This document shows, piece by piece, positions 25,632 through 34,152 of a stretch of DNA of 64,000 bases. The notes beneath the pieces were generated by a model, which worked only from the letters and a program-made list of their open reading frames with translations, did not search any database and had not been told where the DNA came from. Source of the DNA: JADCCX01 sp031378805 (GTDB lineage: Bacteria; Pseudomonadota; Alphaproteobacteria; Rhizobiales; Beijerinckiaceae); assembly GCA_031378805.1 (NCBI GenBank), contig JANNEO010000080.1, positions 18,468 through 82,467 on the forward strand, read 5' to 3'. The translations under genes were made by a program, and so were the position numbers. The number at the start of each line of letters is the position of its first letter. Position 1 is the first letter of the stretch.

Positions 25632-26621
25632 TCAAGGTGCCTTGACGTTGGCGGCGCGGATCACCGGGGTCCATTTTTCCACCTCGCTGGCGACAAACGC
25701 CCGCAGCGCATCCGGTCCGCGTTTCTGCGGGATGACGGCGCCAATGGCCTCCAGCTTAGCCCGCGTCGCGGGATCATCAAGGGCCGCACTGACGGCTTGC
25801 GCCAAACGATCGACGATCAGGCGCGACGTACCCTTTGGCGCAAACATGGCATTCCACCCGGAAGCCTGGAAGGCAGGCACGCCTGCTTCCGTGGTGGTGG
25901 GTACCAGCGGCAACACATCGGCACGCCTTTCCGAGGCCAGGGCCAGCGCCTTGATCGACCCGCCGAGAACATGGGAAACGGTATGCGGGATCTGGTCGCA
26001 CATATAGTCATGGGTACCCGCGATCAGGTCATTGAGGGCGGGCCCCGAGCCACGGTAGGGCACGAGCTGACCACTGGTGCCGGTGATGGCGGAGAACAGC
26101 AGGCAGCTGACATGCGAGGTGGCACCCACACCGCCATGCCCGTTGTTGAGCTTGCCGGGATTGGCTTTCAACATGGCGATCAGTTCACCCAGCGTGTTCA
26201 CGGGGAGCGTTTTGCGCACGAAGACGGCAATCGGCGTGTCGGTCAACTGGCTCACATGCTCGAAATCCGTCACCGGATTGTAGCCAAGCGTGGGATAGAG
26301 CGCGGGGGCCGCGCCGTGGGTTCCCATCTGTCCGACCAGCAAAGTGTAGCCATCCGCTGCGGAGCGGGCGCCGCGCAGCGATCCCGTCGTGCCACCCGCG
26401 CCTCCCATGTTCTCGACGATCAGGGGCTGCTTCAATGTCGTCGCCATATGGTCAAGCACGATGCGGGCGATGACATCGGTGTTGCCGCCAGGCGCATAGG
26501 GCACAATCACTGTGATCGCCTTGTTGGGAAAGGTGTCCTGGGCGTGGGAAGCCGTTGTCACGCACCCAAGCAGGAAGGCCGCGACAAGCAGAGGGAAAAA
26601 AGGGCGGCGCAATCCGGCCAT
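25632..26621 (-). CDS. Tripartite tricarboxylate transporter solute-binding protein (TctC/Bug), orphan
   Basis: 329 residues. The signal peptide MAGLRRPFFPLLVAAFLLGCVTTASHA contains a Cys, but mature start FPNKAITVIVPYAPGGNTDVIAR is that of a soluble Bug protein. GGSTGSLRGARSAADGYTLLVGQ-type and GYNPVTDFEHVSQL motifs follow. It binds a small carboxylate in the periplasm. The ATG at 26621 has GGAGA 6 nt upstream. It has no TctAB of its own nearby and may share the TctAB at 28833-30852. Confidence 0.88.
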   Translation of the reverse strand: MAGLRRPFFPLLVAAFLLGCVTTASHAQDTFPNKAITVIVPYAPGGNTDVIARIVLDHMATTLKQPLIVENMGGAGGTTGSLRGARSAADGYTLLVGQMGTHGAAPALYPTLGYNPVTDFEHVSQLTDTPIAVFVRKTLPVNTLGELIAMLKANPGKLNNGHGGVGATSHVSCLLFSAITGTSGQLVPYRGSGPALNDLIAGTHDYMCDQIPHTVSHVLGGSIKALALASERRADVLPLVPTTTEAGVPAFQASGWNAMFAPKGTSRLIVDRLAQAVSAALDDPATRAKLEAIGAVIPQKRGPDALRAFVASEVEKWTPVIRAANVKAP

Positions 26622-26649
26622 GGTCAGTCTCCAGGTTGGTTCGAACGCA

Positions 26650-27393
26650 TCATGGCAGGTAGAGCCCGCCATTCACATGCATGGTCTGGCCGGTGAGATA
26701 GCGTGCTTTAGGCCCGGCAAGGAACCGCACCATGCCCGCCACGTCCTCGGGCGTGCCGCGACGGCCCAGAAGCGTGGTGCGTACCGCGTGATGGCCTGGC
26801 TCGTGACCGACACGGATTGTCTCGATCAGTCCGGGCGACACGAGATTGACCGTGATGCCAGAAGGCCCAAGATCATGCGCCAGCGCCTTGGTCATGCCAT
26901 CGAGGCCCGCCTTGGCAGCGATGACATGCACCCGGTCTCTGGCCCCGGTATATGCCGTCAGTCCGCCGATGTTGATGATGGAGGCGGCATCGCTGGCCGA
27001 CAGCGCTTCGAAGGCTGCCCTGGCGCACAGGAACGGCCCTTCGAGCGCCACGCTGGTGACGGCGCGAAAATCCTTCAGTGTCATCACTGCAAAGGGTACT
27101 TCCGTTCTCACAGCTGCGTTGTTGACGAGGATGTCCAGCCTGCCGAAGGCTGCCAGTGTTGCCGACACCAGCGCCGCGACCGACGCTTCATCGGTGACAT
27201 CGGCAAGATGCGCCACAGCCTGTCCCCCGGCCGCCTCAATCAGACCGACCGTCTCGCGCAACCCGTCGCTGTCGGATTGCGCCGTGACCATGACGGATGC
27301 GCCGCCCCCCGCCAGATCAAGCGCGATGGCCCGCCCGATGTTGCGTGCAGCGCCTGTCACCAGCGCAACCCTGCCCTTGAGTTCGTGGGTCAT
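26650..27393 (-). CDS. Short-chain dehydrogenase/reductase
   Basis: 247 residues of a classical SDR: TGAARNIG cofactor loop, NNAA, the catalytic strand INIGGLTAYTGARDRVHVIAAKAGL. At the place of the active-site Tyr in YxxxK the sequence reads HVIAAK, so the usual Tyr is replaced by His. The end RYLTGQTMHVNGGLYLP is normal. The start at 27393 matches the family N-terminus; a longer start at 27426 inside the 16-bp repeats is also open. Role in the cluster unknown. Confidence 0.85.
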   Translation of the reverse strand: MTHELKGRVALVTGAARNIGRAIALDLAGGGASVMVTAQSDSDGLRETVGLIEAAGGQAVAHLADVTDEASVAALVSATLAAFGRLDILVNNAAVRTEVPFAVMTLKDFRAVTSVALEGPFLCARAAFEALSASDAASIINIGGLTAYTGARDRVHVIAAKAGLDGMTKALAHDLGPSGITVNLVSPGLIETIRVGHEPGHHAVRTTLLGRRGTPEDVAGMVRFLAGPKARYLTGQTMHVNGGLYLP

Positions 27394-27395
27394 GT

Positions 27396-27443
27396 CAGGT
27401 TTTTCATCATGCAGATTTTCCATCATGCAGGGTTTTCATCATG
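27396..27443 (-). repeat. Three 16-bp tandem repeats across an MmgE stop and SDR start
   Basis: Plus-strand units CAGGTTTTTCATCATG (27396-27411), CAGATTTTCCATCATG (27412-27427) and CAGGGTTTTCATCATG (27428-27443). Each unit carries two ATG codons on the minus strand in a new frame, because 16 is not a multiple of 3. The stop of the MmgE/PrpD gene lies in the third unit. Only the middle unit's ATGs are in frame with the SDR. Confidence 0.93.
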
Positions 27444-28836
27444 ACCGTGCATTCCCCAAAGCAACGGGCTGTCCCTGCGTGATGGCCTCGATGGCGACCA
27501 GCAGCCGTTCACCCCGGGCCGCAGTCCAGCCACCAAAGCGGATATTGGCGCGATACTTTGCGATGATCTCGGCGTCTGAGAGCGGCGCGTTGACGCCACC
27601 GCGCATGTGGCCCTGCCGGAACTCACGGATTTCGCCATTGCGCAGGGTGGCACGGATATGCCCGGTGAAGGCGCGCGGATAGGGATTGGCGGGATCGATG
27701 ACATAGCTGACCCGCGCTGCCAGCGCCCGGCGCAGCGGATCGGAAATGGCGGCATCCTCGAAAGCCTCCAGGCCAGCGTCACCCGTGAGGAACCCCACGG
27801 CGATGCAGTCCGGCGTCGAGAATTTTGCGCCGTAACCGTTGGGCGGCGACTGCTTGAGGGCGAGCGGTTCCCACAAACGGTGTACGGTCCCTTCGCCCAC
27901 CGCGCAGACCAGCGTGTCGATCTCTTCGGCACGCACGCCGCTTCGGGCAAGCGCGATGGCGCAATCCACGTAAGGCTGGGTCATGGTACCACAGGCGAAT
28001 GGCTTGAAGGCGAGGGACGCGCCCACCCAAACCTTGCCCAGACCGCCGGTGATCTGTGTGAAATCTGGCGTGCGCGACGGTGCGAAGGCTTTGTAGAAAC
28101 CATGCGTCCCTTCGATGACCGTCAGCGGACCAGACACGCCACCCCTGGCCAGCGCCACGGCCCTTATGCCGCTTTGCGCCGCAAGCCCTGCATGGAGCCG
28201 CTTGGTCGAGGAGCCATCGGCAAGATATTCGATGATCCCCGACGCCATGGACCCCGCGATGCCCAGCGCCCTGGCCGTTGTTTCAGCCGGGAGCTTCAAC
28301 AATGTCGCCAACGCCGCCGTCGCCGCCAGGGCACCCAGCACCGCGGTGGGATGGAACCCCGCCTTGTGGATGGCCTGCGGTGCCACCAGCGAGCCACGGC
28401 ACATGATCTCCACACCGACCGCGATGGCGCGAACAACGGCTTCGCCCGCGATGCCCTCCCGCTCGGCAACGGCCAGCACCGCGGGCACAACCGGCGCTCC
28501 GGCATGGACCGGGCCGCCTTCGAACGTGTCGTCGAAGTCCTCGCCATGCGCCGCAGTGCCGTTGATGAGCGCGGCATCAATGGCGGTGAAGCGACCGCGA
28601 TGGCCGATGGCCGTTGATGCACCCCGGCCTTCGACAGCGCTGAGGCAGCCTTTGACATAGTCGGTATTGCGCGCAGCGGCGCACAATCCTGCAACATCGA
28701 TCAGCAGCCGCCGCACCATGGCCCTGACCACTGCGGGAACCGGCGTCTTGCCTGCGGCCACATCATTGCAGAACGCTCCGATCAGCAGCGCCAAGGGTGG
28801 TTGGGCATATGGCCCGACATGGGACGCTGCGGTCAT
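27439..28836 (-). CDS. MmgE/PrpD-family protein
   Basis: 465 residues. Characterised members are 2-methylcitrate dehydratase and cis-aconitate decarboxylase. Family features include ALINGTAAHGEDFDDTF near residue 95, a helical domain with GFHPTAVLGALAATAA, KRLHAGLAAQSGIRAVAL and the later KPFACGTMTQPYVDCAIAL. It probably acts on a substituted tricarboxylate. It overlaps tctA by 4 nt (ATGA), consistent with metabolism of the transported compound. A second paralogue is at 32788. Confidence 0.88.
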   Translation of the reverse strand: MTAASHVGPYAQPPLALLIGAFCNDVAAGKTPVPAVVRAMVRRLLIDVAGLCAAARNTDYVKGCLSAVEGRGASTAIGHRGRFTAIDAALINGTAAHGEDFDDTFEGGPVHAGAPVVPAVLAVAEREGIAGEAVVRAIAVGVEIMCRGSLVAPQAIHKAGFHPTAVLGALAATAALATLLKLPAETTARALGIAGSMASGIIEYLADGSSTKRLHAGLAAQSGIRAVALARGGVSGPLTVIEGTHGFYKAFAPSRTPDFTQITGGLGKVWVGASLAFKPFACGTMTQPYVDCAIALARSGVRAEEIDTLVCAVGEGTVHRLWEPLALKQSPPNGYGAKFSTPDCIAVGFLTGDAGLEAFEDAAISDPLRRALAARVSYVIDPANPYPRAFTGHIRATLRNGEIREFRQGHMRGGVNAPLSDAEIIAKYRANIRFGGWTAARGERLLVAIEAITQGQPVALGNARS

Positions 28837-30326
28837 GCGGAGCTGTCCTTGAGCTTCCGTCCCTCCCGGATTTCGCGGGTCAGCGAAACCACGACGAAGA
28901 TCGCTGCGACGACGAGCAAGCCAAGGCCGATCCTGTCCTCGATGAAGATCGCGTGGTCTCCACCCGACAGCAGCAGCGAGCGGCGATAGCTTCCCTCGAT
29001 CATCGGGCCCAGCACCACGCCAAGCACGGCTGGCAGAAACGGAAAGTCATTGAGGCGCATCAGGTATCCGATCACCCCGCCCGCCAGCACCAGGCCGATA
29101 TCGAACATCGTGGCATTGATCGTGTAGATCCCCGACAGCACAAGGGCGAAGACAAAGCCCGCCAGATAGGGCCTTGGCCGGTTCACCAGCCACATGCAGA
29201 GCGGAAGTATGAGTATCCCCACGAGGATCTGCGCAAGGGTCGCAACGAGTGATCCGGTGTAGAGTCCCAGGATCACGTCATTGTGCTGCTCAAACAGCCG
29301 TGGACCGGGCAGCAGGCCATGGATCAGCAGACCGCCCAGCAGCACGGCAGCGGAGTTCGAGCCGGGAATGCCGAAGGACAGGAGCGGGATCAACGACGTA
29401 GACGCCACCGTGTTGTTGGCGGCTTCCGGTGCGGCCACGCCTTCAGGCGATCCCTTGCCGAACTCATCGGGGTGAGACGACCAGCGCTTGGCCTCGTTGT
29501 AAGCCATGAATGCGGCGATGGAACCACCGCCGCCAGGCATCAGCCCCTCGAACGTACCGGTGACGCAGCCGATGGCTTGCGGCTTTGCCAGCCGCTTCAT
29601 CATCGGCCAGCGCGGCAGCACGATGCGGACCTTGCTTTCGGCCGTGGTGCCAAGACCCTTGGTGCCGGATTGCATCAGGAGTTCACTGACCGCGAACAGC
29701 CCGACCATCACCAGGATGGGCTTGATGCCTCCGATGAGGTCAGGCAAGCCAAAGGTGAAGCGCGACACGCCGGAGATGGGATCGGTGCCCACCGTCGCCA
29801 CCATCAGGCCAACAAGAGCAGCCGCCAATCCCTTTAGCAAAGAGCCTCCCGACAGCGAGGCAATGATGCTGATGCCCAGGATGCCCAGGCCGAAATAGGA
29901 CGCTGGCGTGAACAGCAGGGCGAGCCGTGACAATGGCTCGGTCATCACGACAAGCAGGGCGAGGCCGACAAGGCTGCCGACCACGCCCGACCAGAGCGAA
30001 ATCCCCAGCGCCTCGCCAGCCTTGCCCTGGCGCTTCATTTCGTAACCGTCGATGACGGTGGCGGCAGCCGAGTTGGTGCCCGGCGTGCGAATCAAAATGG
30101 CGGGAATCGAGCCGCCATATTCCGCGCCGATATACGTCGAGCTGAGCAGCACGATCGCAATCATCGGGTCCATGCCGTAGGTGAAGGGCAAAAGCAGCGC
30201 CATCGTGATCGACGCGGAAATGCCCGGCAAAGCGCCGCCGATGATGCCCCAGACCAGACCCGCGATGGCAGCGGGCACCAGTGGCGTCGTCACGAGAAGG
30301 GCAAGGCTGCGGTAAAGATCGTCCAT
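28833..30326 (-). CDS. tctA: Tripartite tricarboxylate transporter large permease (TctA)
   Basis: 497 residues with about 12 membrane helices. It carries the family motifs GIIGGALPGISASITMALLLPFTYGM and GSIPAILIRTPGTNSAAATVIDGY near the N-terminus, and GLMPGGGGSIAAFMAYNEAKRWS with IPGSNSAAVLLGGLLIHG in the second half (an internal duplication). It is the main channel of a sodium- or proton-coupled secondary transporter with TctB and TctC. It sits 7 nt after tctB. Confidence 0.94.
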   Translation of the reverse strand: MDDLYRSLALLVTTPLVPAAIAGLVWGIIGGALPGISASITMALLLPFTYGMDPMIAIVLLSSTYIGAEYGGSIPAILIRTPGTNSAAATVIDGYEMKRQGKAGEALGISLWSGVVGSLVGLALLVVMTEPLSRLALLFTPASYFGLGILGISIIASLSGGSLLKGLAAALVGLMVATVGTDPISGVSRFTFGLPDLIGGIKPILVMVGLFAVSELLMQSGTKGLGTTAESKVRIVLPRWPMMKRLAKPQAIGCVTGTFEGLMPGGGGSIAAFMAYNEAKRWSSHPDEFGKGSPEGVAAPEAANNTVASTSLIPLLSFGIPGSNSAAVLLGGLLIHGLLPGPRLFEQHNDVILGLYTGSLVATLAQILVGILILPLCMWLVNRPRPYLAGFVFALVLSGIYTINATMFDIGLVLAGGVIGYLMRLNDFPFLPAVLGVVLGPMIEGSYRRSLLLSGGDHAIFIEDRIGLGLLVVAAIFVVVSLTREIREGRKLKDSSA

Positions 30327-30333
30327 CGCCGAC

Positions 30334-30852
30334 TCAGCCCTTTGTCAGCAGGGCGAGGAGCGTTGACATCGGCTGCTCCGTGCCCAGGAACAGCACGAAG
30401 ATCAGCCAGAAGCCGAAGCCACCTCCGGCTGCAACGGCAACCAGCTTGAATGACAAAGCCTCGCGCTCATACAAGCCCACCGCGATGACCAGCAGGGCGA
30501 TGCCAACAGCGAATCCGACTATCGGCGCGACAGCCATGTATCCGATGCCGATCACGACGAAGCCCAACGCCCGCAAGATCGGCGCATGGTCTTCCGCTTC
30601 CTCCATGTCAGTGGCAACGCTCGCCTCTACGACAGGCACAGCGCGAGAACGGACCAGCAGGCTCTTCGCCACGATGAGGCTGGCCACAACGGCCAGCAGG
30701 ACCGCCAGCATGATCGGCAGTCCGTCGGCACCAACCTCGTCTGACAGCGAACTCGCCGGAATCGAGCGGGACAACCAGTAGTATCCAGCCGCCAGAACCA
30801 GCAGCAGAACACCGCCGATGCCGTCGCGGGTGCTGGCTGCTTTTGCACTCAC
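30334..30852 (-). CDS. tctB: Tripartite tricarboxylate transporter small subunit (TctB)
   Basis: 172 residues with four predicted membrane helices: GIGGVLLLVLAAGYYWLSRSI, GLPIMLAVLLAVVASLIVAKSLL, ILRALGFVVIGIGYMAVAPIVGFAVGIALLVIAVGLY, and FKLVAVAAGGGFGFWLIFVLFLG. This is the normal TctB topology. It lies between tctC and tctA. Confidence 0.88.
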   Translation of the reverse strand: MSAKAASTRDGIGGVLLLVLAAGYYWLSRSIPASSLSDEVGADGLPIMLAVLLAVVASLIVAKSLLVRSRAVPVVEASVATDMEEAEDHAPILRALGFVVIGIGYMAVAPIVGFAVGIALLVIAVGLYEREALSFKLVAVAAGGGFGFWLIFVLFLGTEQPMSTLLALLTKG

Positions 30853-30897
30853 GGTGTCATGCCCTCGCAGGTCAATGTTTGCATGGTTGTGCCATCC

Positions 30898-31887
30898 TCA
30901 ATTCTTGATGACGCCCGTCTCGCGGAAAAATGTCTCGGCCTCGTCGGCAAAGGCGTTGACGAAGGGCTCATAGGCGGCCTGTGGCATGAAGTCCGCGACC
31001 AGACTTTCCGCGCCATAAACCTTCTTGTAGTCCGGATCCGCGAGCAGTCCCTTGATCGCCGTTTCCCAGATCCCGATGATCTCGGCAGGCAATCCCGCTG
31101 GCCCGGCAAGGCCGCGAAACTTGCGGACCACGACATCATAGCCCGCTTCCTTCACAGTCGGCACATCGGGAAACCCCGCTAATCGCTGCGGATTGAACAC
31201 GGCCAGAATGCGCACACGGTTCGCTTCCAGCTGTGAGCGCAGCTCCTGGATTTCGCCGACACCCATTTCCAGCGTGCCGTTGAGCACATTGATCATCATG
31301 TCGCCGCCACCTTCGTGCGAGACCACGGCGGCATTGACATTGGCGGCCCTGCGCAAGCGTTCCGCCGCCTGCCGTTCCAGCGAAGCGGGATTGGCCGCGC
31401 CCCAGCGGCCGCGCTTCTCCTTCGCATGGGCGATCAGGTCGGCCAGGGTCTTGAACGGGCCATCGGTGCGGGTGAACACCACCTCCGCATCGCTGAAAAC
31501 ATTCACCAGCGGCTGGACGTTCTTGTAGGTGTGCTGCGGCTTGGAGAGCAGCGATGTGAAGATATAGGTGGGCGTCGTGGCGTAGAGCACGCTGCCGTCG
31601 GGGCGGCTGGTTGCCAGACGGCTCAGGGCCCGCGCCCCGCTGCCGCCCTGCACGTTCTCGATGACAAAGGTGGCGTTGATGTAGCGCACGAGATACCTGC
31701 TCATCTCGCGCAGGAAGACATCGGATCCGCCGCCGGGGCTTGAATGGGTGATCAGCGTGACCGTGCGGTGGGGATAGCTGGCCGGTGCGGCAAAAGCCGG
31801 GGACTGCATCGTCGTCGTGACCGCGGCTGTCAGCTGGCCAAACCTGCGTCTCGTGATCATATGGCTTGCGCGTTTTCCGTTCGTCAT
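30898..31887 (-). CDS. tctC: Tripartite tricarboxylate transporter solute-binding protein (TctC/Bug)
   Basis: 329 residues. The leader MITRRRFGQLTAAVTTTMQSPAFA after nine extra residues has a twin-arginine pattern, so Tat export is possible. The mature part reads YPHRTVTLITHSSPGGGSDVFLREMSRYLV, with the periplasmic-binding fold. Its ATG at 31887 shares the last A of the GntR stop (TAATG). It should bind the ligand carried by TctAB just downstream. Confidence 0.86.
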   Translation of the reverse strand: MTNGKRASHMITRRRFGQLTAAVTTTMQSPAFAAPASYPHRTVTLITHSSPGGGSDVFLREMSRYLVRYINATFVIENVQGGSGARALSRLATSRPDGSVLYATTPTYIFTSLLSKPQHTYKNVQPLVNVFSDAEVVFTRTDGPFKTLADLIAHAKEKRGRWGAANPASLERQAAERLRRAANVNAAVVSHEGGGDMMINVLNGTLEMGVGEIQELRSQLEANRVRILAVFNPQRLAGFPDVPTVKEAGYDVVVRKFRGLAGPAGLPAEIIGIWETAIKGLLADPDYKKVYGAESLVADFMPQAAYEPFVNAFADEAETFFRETGVIKN

Positions 31888-32594
31888 TATCCTAACGCCT
31901 CCCCATGGGTTTCGGTGCGCACCACCTTCAACAAGCGGTCCTTGGCCGATGCGACATGACGCCAATGCGCTTCCTGCGCCCAGACCGGATCACGTGCCGC
32001 GATGGCAGCGACCATCTCGCGGTGCTCGCGATTGGACACGGCGAGGCCACCGCCCTGCACCAGGCTGCGGGCGCGAAACAAGGTGAGCCGCTTGACGAAA
32101 GCGCGATACTGCGCTGCCAGTGTCGCATTGCCAGAACCGTCGACAATGGCCTCGTGAAAGACGAGATTGAGCGGATAATAGGCATCGAAATCCCGCTCTG
32201 CAGCGGCCAATTCCATCGCTGACACAAGATCATGCAGCCGTGAGATAGTCGCCTCGCTGGCCCGCTCCGCCAGCAGGCGTCCGGCGAGGCCGAACAGCGC
32301 GGCACGCACATCATAGAGCTCACGCACCTCCGCCACGGTCACCCGTCGCACGAACACACCGCGATTCGTCACGGCCTCGACGAAGCCCGCACCTTCCAGC
32401 GCCCGCACTGCCTCGCGGATAGGCCCTCGGCTGACGCCGAACCGCTGCGCCAGCTGCTGCTCGTTGAGGCGCTCGCCCGGGCGCATCTCGCCTGCAACGA
32501 TCATGCCTTCCAGCGCATCGACCAGCACCTTCGACAACGGCACGGAGCGCGTGGCATCTACGGCTTGCACGGGTGCGAGGTGGGCGGAATTCAT
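31887..32594 (-). CDS. GntR-family (FCD) transcriptional regulator
   Basis: 235 residues. N-terminal winged helix (about 20-85: LNEQQLAQRFGVSRGPIREAVRALEGAGFVEAVTNRGVFVR) and C-terminal FCD all-helical domain with the metal ligands' region (ELYDVRAALFGLAGRLL, NLVFHEAIVDGSGN, EHREMVAAIAARD). These usually bind a carboxylate and repress adjacent catabolic genes. It heads the long minus-strand tct operon and faces the second MmgE/PrpD gene, with a palindromic operator candidate between. Confidence 0.92.
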   Translation of the reverse strand: MNSAHLAPVQAVDATRSVPLSKVLVDALEGMIVAGEMRPGERLNEQQLAQRFGVSRGPIREAVRALEGAGFVEAVTNRGVFVRRVTVAEVRELYDVRAALFGLAGRLLAERASEATISRLHDLVSAMELAAAERDFDAYYPLNLVFHEAIVDGSGNATLAAQYRAFVKRLTLFRARSLVQGGGLAVSNREHREMVAAIAARDPVWAQEAHWRHVASAKDRLLKVVRTETHGEALG

Positions 32595-32618
32595 GCCTCA
32601 CCATCACCAGCTTGCCCG

Positions 32619-32634
32619 CAAGTGTCAACACTTG
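32619..32634. promoter_or_regulatory. Candidate GntR operator (inverted repeat)
   Basis: CAAGTGTCAACACTTG: 7-bp arms around a 2-bp centre, 24 bp upstream of the gntR start. The core GTGT-CA-ACAC resembles FCD-type GntR sites. A related sequence AGTGTTGACA lies at 32716-32725 near the divergent MmgE/PrpD gene, and another inverted repeat AAAGGCA/TGCCTTT at 32635-32661 is contiguous with it. Binding is inferred from position. Confidence 0.6.
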
Positions 32635-32787
32635 AAAGGCATGAAAACTGAAATTGCCTTTGAAATTCACGAAAACCATTATTCGGACGATAATTTACCT
32701 GAATATGGCAGAAGGAGTGTTGACATTTTTGCACGCAGATACGCATGGCTCGATCATCACCAAACCCCTTTTGCCCTTCGAGGAAAC

Positions 32788-34152
32788 ATGAACGCCCATG
32801 CACCTGTCGTGAAAGCCATCACCCGGCACATTGCGGAGTTCGTCGTCAAATCGAAAGCAGCGGACATTCCGACTCCCGTCTACACCGAGGCGACGCGCTC
32901 GTTCCTCAACTGGTTGGGATGCACGGTGGGCGGCTCCGCGCATCCTGCGATCGACATTGCATGGGCGGCAGCCAAACCGTTTGCGGGCCAGAGGCAGGCG
33001 ACAGTCCTGGGCCGGGGCTTCCGCACGGATGTGCTCAACGCCACGCTGCTCAACGGCATCGCCTCGCATGTCTTCGATTTCGACGACACCCACCTGAAAA
33101 CCATCATCCACCCCGCCGGTCCCGTGGCGTCAGGGCTGTTGGCCCTTGCCGAGACACGAGCGATGACCGGACGTGATTTCCTGCATGCCTTCATCCTGGG
33201 CATCGAGGTCGAGTGCCGCATCGGCAATTCCATCTATCCCGATCACTACGACCGGGGCTGGCACATCACCGGCACCGCAGGTGTGTTCGGTGCCGCTGCA
33301 GCCGCGGGAAAGGTGCTGGGCCTCAACGTCCAGCAGATGACCTATGCGCTGGGGATCGCGGCGACCCAGTCCTCCGGCCTGAGAGAAATGTTCGGCACGA
33401 TGTGCAAGCCTTTCCATCCCGGCCGCGCCGCGCAGAACGGTACCTATGCGGCGCTCCTGGCCAGGGAAGGCTTCACCAGCTCCGAGCGTGGCATCGAGGC
33501 CCCGCGCGGCTTCGCCCATGTGGCCTCCACCAAATTCGACCCGACCGAAATCACCGAAGGCTTGGGAACACATTGGGAAAGCGCCCTGAACACCTACAAG
33601 CCCTTCGCTTGCGGAATCGTCATCCATCCCGCCATCGATGCCTGCGTGCAATTGCGCAACGCCCATGGCCTGAAGGCGACCGATGTGGCCTCCATCGACC
33701 TCAAGGTGCATCCCCTGGTGCTGGAACTGACAGGCAAGACCGCGCCGCGCACCGGCCTCGAAGGCAAGTTCTCGGTCTATCACTCCTGCGCCGCCGCCAT
33801 CATGCATGGGCGCTGCGGCGAGCATGAGTACGCCGACACCTGCGTCGCCGATCCGGTCATCGTGGCTCTCAGACAGAAGGTGAAGGCCGTGGTCAAGCCC
33901 GGCATCCACGAGCATCAGGTCGACGCGACACTGACGACGGTGGATGGCCGTGTGCTGCACCTCTTCATCGAAAACGCCATCGGCTCTCTGGGTCGACCGC
34001 TGACCGACGCGGAACTCGACGCCAAGCTGACGGATATGTGCGATCCCGTCGTCGGCGCGAAAGGATCGAAAGCCCTGATCAAAGCCGCAAGAGCCATCGC
34101 CGACGCGCCTGATCTGAAGGCGGTGATCAAGGCGGCGAGGCCGCTGGCTTGA
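32788..34152 (+). CDS. MmgE/PrpD-family protein, second copy
   Basis: 454 residues of the same family as the 27439 gene but clearly divergent. Landmarks are LNGIASHVFDFDDTHLKTIIHPAGPVASGLLALAE, RGWHITGTAGVFGAAAAAGK, CKPFHPGRAAQNGTYAALLA and the YKPFACGIVIHPAIDACV block. The ATG at 32788 is preceded by GAGGAAAC; upstream in-frame ATGs lie in the regulatory region. It is divergent from the gntR-tct operon and probably shares its control. Substrate unknown. Confidence 0.88.
   Translation: MNAHAPVVKAITRHIAEFVVKSKAADIPTPVYTEATRSFLNWLGCTVGGSAHPAIDIAWAAAKPFAGQRQATVLGRGFRTDVLNATLLNGIASHVFDFDDTHLKTIIHPAGPVASGLLALAETRAMTGRDFLHAFILGIEVECRIGNSIYPDHYDRGWHITGTAGVFGAAAAAGKVLGLNVQQMTYALGIAATQSSGLREMFGTMCKPFHPGRAAQNGTYAALLAREGFTSSERGIEAPRGFAHVASTKFDPTEITEGLGTHWESALNTYKPFACGIVIHPAIDACVQLRNAHGLKATDVASIDLKVHPLVLELTGKTAPRTGLEGKFSVYHSCAAAIMHGRCGEHEYADTCVADPVIVALRQKVKAVVKPGIHEHQVDATLTTVDGRVLHLFIENAIGSLGRPLTDAELDAKLTDMCDPVVGAKGSKALIKAARAIADAPDLKAVIKAARPLA

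Noticed and set aside
27439..28836. Calling this MmgE/PrpD gene 2-methylcitrate dehydratase (prpD)
   Set aside because: No prpB or prpC is present and two divergent paralogues exist, so only the family is named.
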